From positions 124,001 through 188,000 of the forward strand of contig NZ_JALKAQ010000002.1 of NCBI RefSeq assembly GCF_023016065.1: 64,000 nucleotides of DNA, in the 5' to 3' direction. The stretch is from Marinobacter sp. S0848L. GTDB taxonomy: Bacteria > Pseudomonadota > Gammaproteobacteria > Pseudomonadales > Oleiphilaceae. Below, one piece after another: positions 37,880 to 48,033 of the stretch. Every line of letters starts with the position of its first letter. The stretch's first letter is position 1. The position numbers and the translations under genes were made by a program. A model generated the notes under the pieces. That model searched no databases, was not told the DNA's origin, and saw only the letters and a program-made list of their open reading frames with translations.

Positions 37880-38383
37880 ATGTCCGATATACACGCCCTT
37901 GATGAATACTGGATGGCTCGCGCTTTGGCGTTGGCTGCTCAAGCTGGCCAGCTTGATGAAGTCCCGGTCGGCGCGATTGTCGTTCGCGATGGCCGAGAGT
38001 TGGGGGTAGGTTATAATGCGCCGATTACCGGATGCGATCCGACCGCCCACGCAGAGGTGCGTGCTTTGCGCGATGCTGCTGCCAGGGCAGGAAACTATCG
38101 GCTGAGCGGAGCTACGCTTTACGTTACGCTAGAGCCCTGTACCATGTGTGTAGGTGCTATTGTACACAGCCGTGTAAGCCGCATTGTTTACGGTGCACTA
38201 GAGCCCAAAGCCGGTGCCGTCGAATCGGCACGGCGCACCCTTGAGGAGCCCTTTCTCAACTGGCAAGTCGAGACGGTTGGTGGAGTTCTTGCCGATGAGT
38301 GCGGGCAAGTTATCAGCGACTTTTTCAGCCGCCGACGTAGTGAAATCCGTCGTCAGCGTAAACAACATTCAGGGAAGGAGTAA
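37880..38383 (+). CDS. tadA: tRNA-specific adenosine deaminase
   Basis: Converts A34 to inosine in tRNA-Arg(ACG) and is essential in most bacteria. The ATG at 37880 (MSDIHALDEYWMARALALA) gives 167 residues; the frame is open 120 bp upstream without family sequence. The zinc site is HAEVRAL and PCTMCVGAI, with the proton-shuttling Glu in HAE. It resumes the conserved chromosome after the accessory region. Confidence 0.95.
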   Translation: MSDIHALDEYWMARALALAAQAGQLDEVPVGAIVVRDGRELGVGYNAPITGCDPTAHAEVRALRDAAARAGNYRLSGATLYVTLEPCTMCVGAIVHSRVSRIVYGALEPKAGAVESARRTLEEPFLNWQVETVGGVLADECGQVISDFFSRRRSEIRRQRKQHSGKE

Positions 38384-38389
38384 TTCCAC

Positions 38390-39379
38390 GTGAAAGTACT
38401 TGTGACCGGCGGTGCCGGCTATATCGGCAGCCATGTAGTTCGCCAGTTGGCTGAGGCCGGCCATGACATTGTTGTGTTTGATAACCTGTCAACCGGTTAC
38501 CGCTGGGCCGTGACTGCTGGTGAGCTGGTGGTTGGCGATCTTTGCGATGAAGCGGCCATTGAAGAGCTGTTTGCCGCTCATGATTTTGAGGCGGTTTTGC
38601 ATTTTGCCGCGAACATTGTGGTGCCCGAATCTGTCAGTAATCCGTTGAAATACTATAGCAACAACACTCGAAATACTCTGAATCTCCTGAAGGCAATTGA
38701 GCGTCACAAAACACCTTATATGGTGTTTTCGTCTACAGCGGCGGTCTATGGTATGCCCGAGCAAACCGTGCTCACCGAGGGTATGCCCCTAGCTCCGATC
38801 AATCCGTATGGCGCGTCGAAGATGATGAGTGAGCGGATGATTATGGATCTGGCCGCGGCATCCAGTCTCAATTACGTAGTGTTGCGCTACTTCAACGTCG
38901 CAGGCGCAAATCCGGACGGCCTTTTGGGGCAGGCAACACCAGAGGCTACGCATCTTATCAAAGTGGCTTGTGAATGTGTGACCGGCCAGCGCGAGGGCAT
39001 GAGCGTGTTCGGTACCGACTACGAAACCCGTGATGGCACCTGTATTCGCGATTACATCCACGTTGAAGATCTGGCCAAGGCTCACGTGATGGCGTTGGAG
39101 TACATGGCGAAGGGTGGCGAGTCCCAGGTGCTTAACTGTGGCTATGGCAGCGGGTTTACGGTTAACGAAGTGATCGGTGTGGTTAAAGAAGAATCCGGAG
39201 TTGATTTCCCAGTTGAAACTACGGGCCGAAGGCCTGGCGACCCCGCAGCGCTTATGGCCGAAAATACCAAAATCAAGAACGTTTTAGGCTGGCAGCCCGA
39301 TTACGACAACCTGAATACTATTGTGCGCACCGCTTTAGCCTGGGAAAAGATTTGGCTTCAGAAAAAAGCTGCGAAATAA
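38390..39379 (+). CDS. galE: UDP-glucose 4-epimerase
   Basis: Interconverts UDP-glucose and UDP-galactose (and possibly the N-acetyl forms). A 329-residue short-chain dehydrogenase fold with GGAGYIGSHVVRQL at the N-terminus, the catalytic Tyr-Lys in NPYGASKMMSERM and VLRYFNVAGANPDG. It starts 7 bp after tadA and 32 bp before ugd, so sugar-nucleotide supply appears grouped here. Confidence 0.92.
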   Translation: MKVLVTGGAGYIGSHVVRQLAEAGHDIVVFDNLSTGYRWAVTAGELVVGDLCDEAAIEELFAAHDFEAVLHFAANIVVPESVSNPLKYYSNNTRNTLNLLKAIERHKTPYMVFSSTAAVYGMPEQTVLTEGMPLAPINPYGASKMMSERMIMDLAAASSLNYVVLRYFNVAGANPDGLLGQATPEATHLIKVACECVTGQREGMSVFGTDYETRDGTCIRDYIHVEDLAKAHVMALEYMAKGGESQVLNCGYGSGFTVNEVIGVVKEESGVDFPVETTGRRPGDPAALMAENTKIKNVLGWQPDYDNLNTIVRTALAWEKIWLQKKAAK

Positions 39380-39411
39380 CCCTTTATTAGAGAGTTCTCG
39401 GGAAATACTTC

Positions 39412-40758
39412 ATGAAGATTACGATTTTTGGAACGGGTTATGTCGGTCTTGTGACCGGTGCTTGTCTGGCAGATGTCGGGCACGACGTGTTATGCATGGA
39501 CGTTGATGAAGGCAAGATCAACAAGCTCAAGAATGGCCAAATCCCGATTTATGAGCCGGGCCTTGAGTCAATCGTTAAGCATACCTTTGAAGCGGGACGC
39601 TTATCGTTCACCACCGATGTTGAAGAAGCCGTTAAGCACGGAACCTTGCAGTTCATCGCCGTCGGAACACCGCCGGACGAAGATGGTTCGGCTGACCTTC
39701 AGTACGTATTGGCCGTGGCAAAATCCATCGGCCAGTATATGGACGAGTATAAAGTGGTGGTCGATAAGTCTACGGTACCCGTCGGAACCGGTGACAAGGT
39801 GAAGGCTGCCGTGCGCGCGCAATTGGATAAGCGCGGTCTTGAGTTGGCGTTCGATGTTGTTTCCAACCCGGAATTCCTGAAGGAAGGGGCGGCGATCAAC
39901 GACTTCATGAAGCCGGACCGTATTGTGATTGGCACCGATAGCGAGCAAGCGGCGGATTTGCTCCGGGAGGTGTATTACCCGTTCAACCGGAACCGCGACC
40001 GCATGATCTTCATGGATATTCGTTCTGCGGAACTGACCAAATACGCCGCGAACTCCATGCTGGCCACCAAAATCAGTTTTATGAACGAGATGTCGAATCT
40101 GGCGGAGCGTTTGGGGGCTGATATTGAGGCCGTTCGTCGCGGGATTGGTTCCGATCCACGTATCGGTTACCACTTCATCTACCCGGGATGTGGCTACGGT
40201 GGGTCGTGCTTCCCGAAAGATGTTCAGGCGTTGGCCCGAACCGCCCGTGATTGCGATTACGATGCCAAGCTTTTGAATGCGGTTGAGGCGGTCAACTACG
40301 CTCAAAAGCACGTATTGTTCGATAAGATCAGTCACTACTTCCAAGGTAACCTGGACGGCAAGGTTGTGGCGCTTTGGGGTTTGGCGTTCAAGCCGAACAC
40401 CGACGATATGCGTGAGGCATCATCCAGAACGTTGATGGAAAGTTTGTGGAAAGCCGGCGCGAAGGTTCAGGCGTTTGATCCGGAAGCGATGAACGAAACC
40501 CAACGCATTTATGGCGACCATGACAGTCTGATCTTGTGCGGCACAAAAGAACAAGCGCTGAAAGGGGCCGATGTGCTGGTGATTTGCACTGAATGGAAGG
40601 AGTTTCGTTCCCCGGACTTTGATGCCATTGCGGGTACACTGAAACAGCCTGCGGTGTTTGATGGCCGCAATCTGTATGAACCGGAAATGCTGGAACGTTA
40701 TGGCTTGACGTATTACGCCATCGGGCGCGGCCAGAACCAGTTTCATTCGGCGGGCTGA
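39412..40758 (+). CDS. ugd: UDP-glucose 6-dehydrogenase
   Basis: Oxidises UDP-glucose to UDP-glucuronate with two NAD. It has 448 residues with [14 protein letters not shown], the catalytic Cys in [14 protein letters not shown] and the C-terminal [15 protein letters not shown]. It follows galE. The product is the substrate of the UDP-glucuronate epimerase-like gene at 60.5 kb, although the two are 20 kb apart. Confidence 0.97.
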   Translation: MKITIFGTGYVGLVTGACLADVGHDVLCMDVDEGKINKLKNGQIPIYEPGLESIVKHTFEAGRLSFTTDVEEAVKHGTLQFIAVGTPPDEDGSADLQYVLAVAKSIGQYMDEYKVVVDKSTVPVGTGDKVKAAVRAQLDKRGLELAFDVVSNPEFLKEGAAINDFMKPDRIVIGTDSEQAADLLREVYYPFNRNRDRMIFMDIRSAELTKYAANSMLATKISFMNEMSNLAERLGADIEAVRRGIGSDPRIGYHFIYPGCGYGGSCFPKDVQALARTARDCDYDAKLLNAVEAVNYAQKHVLFDKISHYFQGNLDGKVVALWGLAFKPNTDDMREASSRTLMESLWKAGAKVQAFDPEAMNETQRIYGDHDSLILCGTKEQALKGADVLVICTEWKEFRSPDFDAIAGTLKQPAVFDGRNLYEPEMLERYGLTYYAIGRGQNQFHSAG

Positions 40759-40771
40759 TAGAGGGTAAGCC

Positions 40772-41194
40772 ATGTTTGAGCTCCACGAACGACTTGCTGC
40801 CGACACCCATAGCTTGGGCCAGTCGGCGCTGTGCGATGTGCGATTAATGAACGACCGCACTTGGCCGTGGATTATTCTGGTGCCGGCGGTGTCCGGCATT
40901 CGGGAAATCTATCAGTTAACGGCCGATCAGCAGATGCAGTTGCTGAAAGAATCGTCGGCATTGAGCAAGGGCATGATGGAGCTCTTTGAAGGCGACAAGA
41001 TGAACGTGGCGGCACTGGGTAATATGGTGCCGCAATTGCACCTGCATCATATCGTCCGGTTTCAGGATGATCCGGCTTGGCCGGGACCGGTCTGGGGCAC
41101 CCAAGCCCCTGTGCCTTATACGGCTGAAGAGTTGGAGCGGGTCACTGAAAAGCTTCAGCCTGTGCTTGAGTCGTTGGCGTTGCCCTGTATCTGA
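40772..41194 (+). CDS. HIT domain protein
   Basis: A 140-residue histidine-triad family protein, probably a nucleotide hydrolase or transferase. The motif is QLHLHHIVRF near residue 90, with the catalytic His spacing slightly compressed relative to HxHxHxx. The downstream AWPGPVWG is typical of this proteobacterial subfamily. Its stop directly abuts the fabR stop (convergent, no spacer). Substrate is not known. Confidence 0.88.
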   Translation: MFELHERLAADTHSLGQSALCDVRLMNDRTWPWIILVPAVSGIREIYQLTADQQMQLLKESSALSKGMMELFEGDKMNVAALGNMVPQLHLHHIVRFQDDPAWPGPVWGTQAPVPYTAEELERVTEKLQPVLESLALPCI

Positions 41195-41821
41195 TTATTC
41201 CCGGCCCTGTTGCCACTGGGCGAGGGTCTGGGAACCTACCAAAATCATCCGCAGTTCGATTTTCAGCTTTGCTTTGAGCTCGTCTCGTTCTTTGGGGGTC
41301 GCATCCAAGGCTTCTGCGCCTTGGTTGAACACGAGTGTGACCATCGCCTCGGCGACCATTCGGGCGTCTGAAATTGGCTTATTTTGCTCTTCTGCGAAGC
41401 GACGCAAGTCGGCCGCCAATTCGGTAACAAAATGTTCGATCTCTGCTTTGACTGCAGTGCGGAATGGCTTGGATACGCCGGTTCGCTCCCGCAACATCAA
41501 CCGGAACAGGTTGGCGTTGTTGCCAAGGTACTCCATAAAGGTGTCCACCGATGTGGAGATGGCGCTTCCATCCCGCACGATGCGCTTCCGCGCTTGACGC
41601 ATCAGTTGCCGAAGCGCAACGCCGCCTTCATCAACGAGCGCCAGCCCCAATTCGTCCAGTTCAGAGAAGTGCCGGTAAAACGAGGTGGGGGCTATGCCGG
41701 CTTCGCGGGCCACTTCGCGTAAACTCAAACTGCCAAAGCCCCGATCTGCACTCAGTTGTGCGAGGGCGGCATCCATCAATGCCCGTCGGGTTTTTAGTTT
41801 TTGCTCTGCTCTGGTGGCCAA
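41195..41821 (-). CDS. fabR: TetR family repressor of unsaturated fatty acid synthesis, FabR-like
   Basis: A 208-residue TetR regulator closely resembling FabR, which represses fabA and fabB in response to acyl-ACP pools. The HTH is [22 protein letters not shown] at residues about 29-50 (key part [14 protein letters not shown]), followed by [27 protein letters not shown] and [21 protein letters not shown] in part. The fabA/fabB targets are not in the window. Confidence 0.88.
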   Translation of the reverse strand: MATRAEQKLKTRRALMDAALAQLSADRGFGSLSLREVAREAGIAPTSFYRHFSELDELGLALVDEGGVALRQLMRQARKRIVRDGSAISTSVDTFMEYLGNNANLFRLMLRERTGVSKPFRTAVKAEIEHFVTELAADLRRFAEEQNKPISDARMVAEAMVTLVFNQGAEALDATPKERDELKAKLKIELRMILVGSQTLAQWQQGRE

Positions 41822-41911
41822 AACGGCTGCTCCAATTGCGGCTAAAGACGGTCATTCTAGCCGCCTGTCTTCATAGAGTCATCAGAGTGTCTTAAATGCG
41901 TTCTTGTACGC

Positions 41912-41940
41912 CTGATTTTCGGCGTCATTGTGTTTATAAT
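41912..41940 (+). promoter_or_regulatory. Candidate promoter of aspS
   Basis: A perfect -10 TATAAT (41935-41940) with a poor -35 CTGATT at 17 bp. It is 215 bp upstream of aspS and would place the inverted repeat at 41996-42106 in the mRNA leader. Confidence 0.5.
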
Positions 41941-41995
41941 GGGCGGCTTTTCCAGTAAGGTCGCAAAAATTCCAGCGACCAAGATTTTGCTGCAA

Positions 41996-42106
41996 GCAAG
42001 CAGGTGGAGATGGCTTTCCGAAACACGCTGTGAATACGTCCGTGTACGCTCGGCTCCGCCATCCATGGCTCCGCACGGTTTCGGAAAGCCATCTCCACCT
42101 GCTTGC
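41996..42106. repeat. Perfect 29-bp inverted repeat in the aspS leader
   Basis: Left arm 41996-42024 (GCAAGCAGGTGGAGATGGCT...) and right arm 42078-42106 are exact reverse complements over 29 bp, enclosing a 53-nt loop. The loop holds GGCTCCGC twice. No transposase or open frame is inside. Structures like this are often dispersed intergenic elements; the copy number here is unknown. The rest of 41822-42154 holds no gene. Confidence 0.9.
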
Positions 42107-42154
42107 CCAGACTTAACGATTTAACGCACACATTCAGAAACTACGGGAACCGGT

Positions 42155-43954
42155 ATGCGCAGTCATTATTGCGGTGGGATCAACGAATCTCACATTGATC
42201 AGGAAGTTACACTCTGTGGATGGGTACATCGCCGCCGTGACCACGGTGGGGTTATATTCCTGGATCTGCGGGACCGGGATGGTATTTCTCAGGTCGTTGT
42301 TGACCCGGATACCGAAGAAAGTTTTGCGCTGGCGGAAAAAGTTCGCAGCGAATACGTTGTTAAAGTAACCGGTCGTGTGCGTCGTCGCCCCGCCGGTACT
42401 GAAAACGACAACATGCCGACCGGCCAGGTAGAACTGCTGGGTAAAGAGCTGGTTATTCTGAATGCCGCCGCCACGCCGCCGTTCCCGCTGGATGAGCACG
42501 TCGACGTAGGTGAAGACGTTCGCTTGCGCTACCGCTTTATCGACTTGCGTCGCCCGGAAATGATTAACCGCCTGCGTTTCCGCTCGCGGGTAACCAGCTA
42601 CATCCGTAACTTCCTCGACAGCCGCGGCTTTATGGATGTGGAAACGCCCATCCTGACCCGTGCGACTCCGGAAGGAGCCCGTGACTATCTGGTACCGAGC
42701 CGTACTCACGATGGCTCCTTCTTCGCATTGCCTCAGTCTCCGCAGCTGTTCAAGCAGATGCTGATGGTCTCGGGTGTTGACCGTTACTACCAGATCGCCA
42801 AGTGCTTCCGCGACGAAGACCTTCGGGCAGATCGTCAGCCAGAATTTACTCAGGTAGACATCGAGGCCTCTTTTGTTGATGAAGAAAGCCTGATGAACCT
42901 GAACGAAGACATGATCCGCACTCTGTTTAAGGACGTGCTGGATGTTGAGCTTCCTGAATTCCCGCGTATGCCATACTCCGAAGCAATGCAGCGTTACGGC
43001 AGCGACAAGCCAGATCTGCGTATCCCGCTGGAGCTTCAGGACGTAAACGATCTGGTTGAAAGCGTGGACTTCAAAGTCTTCGCCGGCCCTGCGAAAGATC
43101 CGAAAGGCCGTGTTGCTGCGCTGCGCGTACCGAAAGGTGGTGAGCTGAGCCGTAAGCAGATTGACGAATACACCAAGTTTGTCGGCATCTACGGTGCTAA
43201 AGGTCTGGCTTACATCAAGGTCAATGAACTGGCCAAAGGCGTTGAAGGGCTGCAGTCCCCGATTGTTAAGTTCCTGGGTGACGACGTTGCCATGGCGATC
43301 ATGGAGCGTGTGGGTGCGGAAGACGGCGATATCGTGTTCTTCGGCGCAGACAAAACCACCGTTGTAAACGAAGCCTTGGGCGCGCTGCGCATCAAAGTGG
43401 GCCACGACCTGAACATGCTGACCTGCGAGTGGGCCCCGATGTGGGTGGTAGATTTCCCGATGTTCGAGGAAACCTCTGACGGCGGCCTGACCGCCATTCA
43501 CCATCCGTTCACTGCGCCTTCCTGCACACCGGAAGAGCTGGCGGCAGACCCGGCGAATGCTCTGTCCCGTGCCTACGACATGGTGTTGAACGGCACCGAA
43601 TTGGGTGGAGGCTCCATCCGTATCCACGATGGCGCGATGCAGGACACGGTCTTCCGTATTCTGGGCATCGGTGAAGAAGAAGCGCGAGCGAAGTTCGGCT
43701 TCTTGCTGGATGCGTTGAAGTTCGGTTGCCCGCCACACGGAGGTCTGGCCTTTGGTCTGGATCGTCTGGTAATGCTGATGACTGGCTCGGCGTCTATCCG
43801 TGACGTAATCGCGTTCCCGAAAACCCAGAGCGCCACCTGCTTGATGACGCAGGCTCCGGGTGAAGTAGACGAGAAGCAGTTGAAAGAGCTGCACATCCGC
43901 TTGCGACGTTCCGCCAAACCCGCTGACGGCGGAAAAACGGAAGAGAAAGCGTAA
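42155..43954 (+). CDS. aspS: Aspartyl-tRNA synthetase (Asp/Asx)
   Basis: Class II synthetase. The 599-residue bacterial-type enzyme has an N-terminal OB anticodon domain ([20 protein letters not shown] in part), motif 2 [17 protein letters not shown], a GAD insertion at about 290-415 and motif 3 [14 protein letters not shown]. Whether it is discriminating or also charges tRNA-Asn is not tested here. A terminator follows. Confidence 0.97.
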   Translation: MRSHYCGGINESHIDQEVTLCGWVHRRRDHGGVIFLDLRDRDGISQVVVDPDTEESFALAEKVRSEYVVKVTGRVRRRPAGTENDNMPTGQVELLGKELVILNAAATPPFPLDEHVDVGEDVRLRYRFIDLRRPEMINRLRFRSRVTSYIRNFLDSRGFMDVETPILTRATPEGARDYLVPSRTHDGSFFALPQSPQLFKQMLMVSGVDRYYQIAKCFRDEDLRADRQPEFTQVDIEASFVDEESLMNLNEDMIRTLFKDVLDVELPEFPRMPYSEAMQRYGSDKPDLRIPLELQDVNDLVESVDFKVFAGPAKDPKGRVAALRVPKGGELSRKQIDEYTKFVGIYGAKGLAYIKVNELAKGVEGLQSPIVKFLGDDVAMAIMERVGAEDGDIVFFGADKTTVVNEALGALRIKVGHDLNMLTCEWAPMWVVDFPMFEETSDGGLTAIHHPFTAPSCTPEELAADPANALSRAYDMVLNGTELGGGSIRIHDGAMQDTVFRILGIGEEEARAKFGFLLDALKFGCPPHGGLAFGLDRLVMLMTGSASIRDVIAFPKTQSATCLMTQAPGEVDEKQLKELHIRLRRSAKPADGGKTEEKA

Positions 43955-43965
43955 GTGTGAACGAC

Positions 43966-43989
43966 AAGAGGCGGCTTAGGCCGCCTCTT
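43966..43989 (+). terminator. Terminator after aspS
   Basis: Perfect 10-bp stem AAGAGGCGGC / GCCGCCTCTT with a TTAG loop and TGTTTTGG after it. Confidence 0.85.
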
Positions 43990-44027
43990 TGTTTTGGTGA
44001 TCCTCTCACGGATTTGAAGGTAGGCGG

Positions 44028-44555
44028 ATGCCAATCATTCTGGGTGTAGACCCCGGTTCCAGAATTACCGGTTACGGAATCATCCGCGTGGATGGTCGCC
44101 AGACCGAATATATTGATAGTGGCTGCATTCGGGTGGGGCAAAAGCCCATGGCCGAACGGTTGCAAGCCATCTTTCAGAGTCTTGCGCTGTTGATTGGTGA
44201 GTACCGTCCGGAAGAGTTTGCCATTGAACAAGTGTTTATGGCTCGCAATCCGGATTCTGCGCTTAAGTTAGGGCAGGCCAGAGGTGCGGCTATTGTTAGT
44301 GCCGCTAATAGCGGGTTGGCCGTACATGAGTACTCTGCTCGGCAAGTGAAGCAGGCCGTCGTAGGCACCGGAGGTGCCGATAAGTCGCAGGTACAGCATA
44401 TGGTTCAGGCACTGCTGGGGTTGTCCCGAAAGCCACAGGAAGACGCAGCCGATGCGTTGGCCATTGCTCTGTGCCATGCCCATATGAGTCAAAGTACGCT
44501 GAAGCTTGCAGGCGTTGGCGGTAAAGTTCGGGGCGGTCGTGCCCGCCGGCAATAA
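44028..44555 (+). CDS. ruvC: Crossover junction endodeoxyribonuclease RuvC
   Basis: Resolves Holliday junctions. It has 175 residues and the RNase H-like acidic residues in [23 protein letters not shown] and [16 protein letters not shown]. It is the first gene of ruvCAB. The absence of a YebC gene between aspS and ruvC differs from Pseudomonas, where one is commonly present. Confidence 0.97.
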   Translation: MPIILGVDPGSRITGYGIIRVDGRQTEYIDSGCIRVGQKPMAERLQAIFQSLALLIGEYRPEEFAIEQVFMARNPDSALKLGQARGAAIVSAANSGLAVHEYSARQVKQAVVGTGGADKSQVQHMVQALLGLSRKPQEDAADALAIALCHAHMSQSTLKLAGVGGKVRGGRARRQ

Positions 44556-44588
44556 ACAAACGTTGATGAATGCCAGAGGAGACGGGCT

Positions 44589-45218
44589 TTGATAGGTCGT
44601 ATTCGCGGTTTGCTGGTTGAAAAGGCCCCGGGCCAGGCGCTGGTGGAATGCGCTGGGCTGGGGTACGAAGTCGATATTCCTTACACCACGTTCTTTCACC
44701 TGCCGGAAACTGGCCAAGAGGTGACGCTTCATACCCATTTCGCTGTTCGTGAAGATGCACAAAGCCTTTTTGGCTTCGCTTCTTTGCTTGATCGTAATCT
44801 GTTTCGGCTACTGATTAAGGTGAACGGCGTAGGTCCGAAAATGGCCATTGGTATTTTGTCCGGGCTGGATGCACAACAGTTTATTCAGTGTGTGGAAGCA
44901 CGAGACGTGAACGCGTTGGTGAAGTTGCCCGGTGTCGGCAAAAAAACCGCTGAGCGTTTGTTGATCGATATGGCCGATCGCATCAAGCAACTGGAAGGCC
45001 AGTTCGTGCCCTCAATGCCGGAGCAGTTGGCAGTCGGGGCTGCCAGCGTTGCACCTGTAGCGGGGTCTGACCCCAGAGAGGAAGCGGAAGCCGCCTTGAT
45101 AGCGCTGGGCTACAAACCTCAGGAGGCGGCCAAAGCCATCAGCAAAGTGGCAGAGCCAGGCATGAGCAGCGAGCAGTTAATCAGACTGGCACTGCGAAAC
45201 ATGATTCCAGCCGGGTAA
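44589..45218 (+). CDS. ruvA: Holliday junction branch migration protein RuvA
   Basis: Tetramer that holds the junction and loads RuvB. It has 209 residues from a TTG start at 44589 preceded by AGAGGAGA. The N-terminal OB-fold is IGRIRGLLVEKAPGQALVE, tandem helix-hairpin-helix motifs include LIKVNGVGPKMAIGIL and LVKLPGVGKKTAERLL, and the C-terminal domain III has AEAALIALGYKPQEAAKAI. Its stop codon lies within the loop of a terminator hairpin. Confidence 0.97.
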   Translation: MIGRIRGLLVEKAPGQALVECAGLGYEVDIPYTTFFHLPETGQEVTLHTHFAVREDAQSLFGFASLLDRNLFRLLIKVNGVGPKMAIGILSGLDAQQFIQCVEARDVNALVKLPGVGKKTAERLLIDMADRIKQLEGQFVPSMPEQLAVGAASVAPVAGSDPREEAEAALIALGYKPQEAAKAISKVAEPGMSSEQLIRLALRNMIPAG

Positions 45219-45231
45219 GCCCGGCTTTTTT
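45209..45231 (+). terminator. Terminator overlapping the ruvA stop codon
   Basis: 7-bp stem AGCCGGG / CCCGGCT with a TAAG loop, then TTTTTTGTG. The ruvA TAA (45216-45218) is in the loop, so the stem includes the last ruvA codons. Confidence 0.8.
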
Positions 45232-45268
45232 GTGTCGTAAGATGACGCTAATGTGTATAGAGCTTAAC

Positions 45269-45296
45269 GTGACTCAGCCCGCGCCCTTTGTACAAT
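45269..45296 (+). promoter_or_regulatory. Candidate ruvB promoter
   Basis: -35 GTGACT (45269-45274), 16-bp spacer, -10 TACAAT (45291-45296), 66 bp before the ruvB start. It fits with the upstream terminator separating ruvA from ruvB. Confidence 0.45.
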
Positions 45297-45361
45297 TAGG
45301 GCACTCAAAGCCAAGGGCGACCAGCAGGCACGTTGTTTATTCCCAGTAAGTGGATAATGCC

Positions 45362-46393
45362 ATGATCGAATCGGACCGACTGATAACGGCCAAAGCCGGA
45401 GAATATGAAGAGGTGCATGATCGCGCCATCCGCCCCACGCTGTTGTCTGAATACGTTGGTCAGCCGACGGTGCGCGAACAAATGGAGATCTTTATCTCTG
45501 CTGCACGGGCCCGTCAGGAAGCTTTGGACCATACCTTGATTTTCGGCCCGCCAGGGCTTGGTAAAACAACATTGGCGAATATCATTGCCAATGAGATGGG
45601 TGTTGCCATCAAAACCACTTCGGGGCCCGTGCTTGAAAAAGCCGGCGACCTGGCGGCGATGCTGACCAACCTCGAAGAAGGCGATGTTCTTTTTATCGAT
45701 GAGATCCATCGTTTGAGCGCGGCAGTCGAAGAGGTGTTGTATCCGGCAATGGAAGACTATCAGCTGGATATCATGATTGGCGAAGGCCCGGCCGCACGTT
45801 CGATCAAGCTGGATTTGCCACCGTTCACGCTGGTTGGAGCCACCACGCGTGCAGGCTTGCTGACATCGCCGTTGCGGGATCGTTTCGGCATTGTTCAGCG
45901 CCTTGAGTTCTATAATAACGCCGACTTGACTCATATTATTGCCCGATCAGCCCGATTGTCTTCGGTAACCCTTGATGATGGCGGTGCTTTTGAAATTGCC
46001 CGCCGCTCTCGGGGCACGCCGCGTATTGCCAACCGGTTGTTGCGCCGGGTGCGCGATTTCGCCGAAGTTCGGTCAGACGGTCGGATTACCGCCGAGATCG
46101 CGGACCAGGCACTTAATATGTTGAAGGTGGATAGCCAGGGCTTCGATCACATGGATCGCCGGTTGCTGTTAGCGATGATCGAGAAGTTTGATGGTGGCCC
46201 GGTGGGTGTTGAAAGTCTGGCGGCCGCGATCAGTGAAGAGCGCGGCACCATCGAAGACGTGCTCGAGCCGTTTTTGATTCAACAAGGGTACATGGTGCGG
46301 ACACAAAGAGGGCGTATGGTAACCTCGAGCGCTTACCAACATTTTGGCGTGGTGCAGCCCGAGTCCGGGAAAGAGGGTAGCGGCTTTGACTGA
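45362..46393 (+). CDS. ruvB: Holliday junction branch migration ATPase RuvB
   Basis: Hexameric AAA+ motor that drives branch migration with RuvA. The ATG at 45362 (MIESDRLI) matches the family start; a GTG at 45350 is upstream. The 343 residues include Walker [10 protein letters not shown] near residue 62, DEIHRLS and the family [19 protein letters not shown] in part, with a winged-helix C-terminus. It overlaps ybgC by 8 bp. Confidence 0.97.
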   Translation: MIESDRLITAKAGEYEEVHDRAIRPTLLSEYVGQPTVREQMEIFISAARARQEALDHTLIFGPPGLGKTTLANIIANEMGVAIKTTSGPVLEKAGDLAAMLTNLEEGDVLFIDEIHRLSAAVEEVLYPAMEDYQLDIMIGEGPAARSIKLDLPPFTLVGATTRAGLLTSPLRDRFGIVQRLEFYNNADLTHIIARSARLSSVTLDDGGAFEIARRSRGTPRIANRLLRRVRDFAEVRSDGRITAEIADQALNMLKVDSQGFDHMDRRLLLAMIEKFDGGPVGVESLAAAISEERGTIEDVLEPFLIQQGYMVRTQRGRMVTSSAYQHFGVVQPESGKEGSGFD

Positions 46394-46811
46394 GGTGGCC
46401 GGAACATCTGTCTTCGAATTACCGATTCGGGTCTACATAGAAGACACCGACGCGGGCGGAATTGTGTTTCACGCCAAGTACCTTCACTACATGGAGCGTG
46501 CCCGCACGGAATGGGTTCGCAGCCAGGGGGTGGAGTTGCGGGCTGGGCTCGAGCAGAACGTGAGTTATGTGGTGCAGAAAATGACGCTGCATTATGCGGC
46601 CCCGGCCAAGCTGGATGATCAGTTGCTGGTAACCGCCGAGCCGATTGCGTCTTCCCGGGTGTCGATGACCTTTCGTCAGCAAGTCCTTAAGGCCGATAGC
46701 CGGGCTGTGCTGTGTGATGCCGAGGTGAGAGTGGCGTGTGTGGCTCTGGATACCGGTAAACCTCGGCGTTTGCCAGATAATATGAGTGTAATTCTAAAGA
46801 ACGTGCTTTAA
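46386..46811 (+). CDS. ybgC: Tol-Pal system-associated acyl-CoA thioesterase YbgC
   Basis: Hot-dog-fold thioesterase of the 4HBT family, commonly encoded first in tol-pal clusters. A TTG start at 46386 follows GAGGG and overlaps ruvB by 8 bp; a GTG at 46395 is an alternative. The 141 residues contain the catalytic [27 protein letters not shown] (key part [13 protein letters not shown]). The acyl substrate in this organism is unknown. Confidence 0.93.
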   Translation: MTEVAGTSVFELPIRVYIEDTDAGGIVFHAKYLHYMERARTEWVRSQGVELRAGLEQNVSYVVQKMTLHYAAPAKLDDQLLVTAEPIASSRVSMTFRQQVLKADSRAVLCDAEVRVACVALDTGKPRRLPDNMSVILKNVL

Positions 46812-46847
46812 TCATCTGAAAACATAGAAACTTCTTGGGAGTGTACA

Positions 46848-47537
46848 GTGGGATCCGAACTATCAGTCTGGCATCTGATTGCGAACGCAGGGCTTCTGGT
46901 GCAGCTCGTTATGCTGTTACTGGTGCTGGCCTCTGTGGTGTCTTGGGCGCTGATCTTTCAGAGAGTGAAGGTCTACCGTCAAGCGAAACAGGCTCAGCTC
47001 GCGTTCGAAGAACGGTTTTGGTCTGGCATGGACCTCGGCCAGCTGTACAAAGATGTGAACGCCAACCCAACACCAAACTCGGGTATGGAGGCACTTTTCC
47101 GTGCGGGCTTTAAGGAGTTCTCCAGGCTGCGCCAGCAAAGCCGTGATGCTGACGCGGTCATGGAGGGAACCCAGCGGGCGATGCGTGTTGCCTTCTCCCG
47201 TGAGCATGAACGCCTGGATATGCATCTGCCGTTTCTGGCCACGGTTGGTTCGACCAGTCCTTACGTGGGTTTGTTTGGCACCGTTTGGGGCATCATGAAC
47301 TCCTTCCGTGGTCTGGCACAGGTGCAACAGGCGACGCTTGCAACTGTCGCTCCGGGCATCTCGGAGGCATTGATTGCAACGGCGATGGGTTTGTTCGCAG
47401 CGATTCCTGCGGTTATCGCCTACAACCGCTTCTCGACGATGTCGGATGCACTCTTGAAGAACTATGAAACCTTTGCGGATGAATTCTCCAGCATCCTTCA
47501 TCGCCGGGTGCATAACTCTGAACAGGCCGGCTCGTGA
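46848..47537 (+). CDS. tolQ: Tol-Pal system proton channel protein TolQ
   Basis: Inner-membrane proton-channel subunit that energises TolA. The 229 residues start at a GTG (46848) after TTGGGAG. Three helices are visible: residues about 12-33, FLATVGSTSPYVGLFGTVWG and ALIATAMGLFAAIPAVIAYN. It is the first core gene of the tol operon here. Confidence 0.97.
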   Translation: MGSELSVWHLIANAGLLVQLVMLLLVLASVVSWALIFQRVKVYRQAKQAQLAFEERFWSGMDLGQLYKDVNANPTPNSGMEALFRAGFKEFSRLRQQSRDADAVMEGTQRAMRVAFSREHERLDMHLPFLATVGSTSPYVGLFGTVWGIMNSFRGLAQVQQATLATVAPGISEALIATAMGLFAAIPAVIAYNRFSTMSDALLKNYETFADEFSSILHRRVHNSEQAGS

Positions 47538-47568
47538 TGGGTTTAGACGGTAAAGGGAGGGTAGCCCG

Positions 47569-48015
47569 ATGAAAGGTATGGGAATGATGTCCCGGGAACC
47601 GCGCAAATCCATGTCGGAAATCAACGTGGTGCCCTACATTGACGTCATGTTGGTGCTGCTGGTTATTTTCATGGTGACGGCACCTATGCTCACTCAAGGC
47701 GTGAAGGTGGATTTGCCGGAAACTACCTCGGACCCGATCACGCAAGATAAAGACGTTGAAACCATCACGGTGTCGGTGGACAGCAACGGCGCCTATTTCC
47801 TGGACGTCGGTGACGACAGCAGTGAGCCTATGTCGTTGGAGAGCGTGCGGGCACAGGTCTCGAAAATCCTGTCACAGCGTTCAAATGCGGAAGTGATGGT
47901 TCGCGGCGATGAGTTTGTCGATTACGGCGTGGTTGTGCGTTTGATGGCTGAGCTTCAGGCTGCCGGTGCTTCTGGTATTGGCCTGATTACCGATGCACCT
48001 CAGGAACAGCCTTAA
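47569..48015 (+). CDS. tolR: Tol-Pal system protein TolR
   Basis: Partner of TolQ, with a single transmembrane helix bearing the proton-path Asp. The 148 residues contain MSEINVVPYIDVMLVLLVIF with Asp near residue 25 and a periplasmic domain. GGGAGGG precedes the ATG. It is homologous to the exbD copy at 15.2 kb. Confidence 0.96.
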   Translation: MKGMGMMSREPRKSMSEINVVPYIDVMLVLLVIFMVTAPMLTQGVKVDLPETTSDPITQDKDVETITVSVDSNGAYFLDVGDDSSEPMSLESVRAQVSKILSQRSNAEVMVRGDEFVDYGVVVRLMAELQAAGASGIGLITDAPQEQP

Positions 48016-48033
48016 TCAAGTGGCGGGATTGTT

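Noticed and set aside
42134..43894. A 586-codon open frame opposite aspS
   Set aside because: Shadow of a highly biased gene; aspS on the plus strand explains the region completely.
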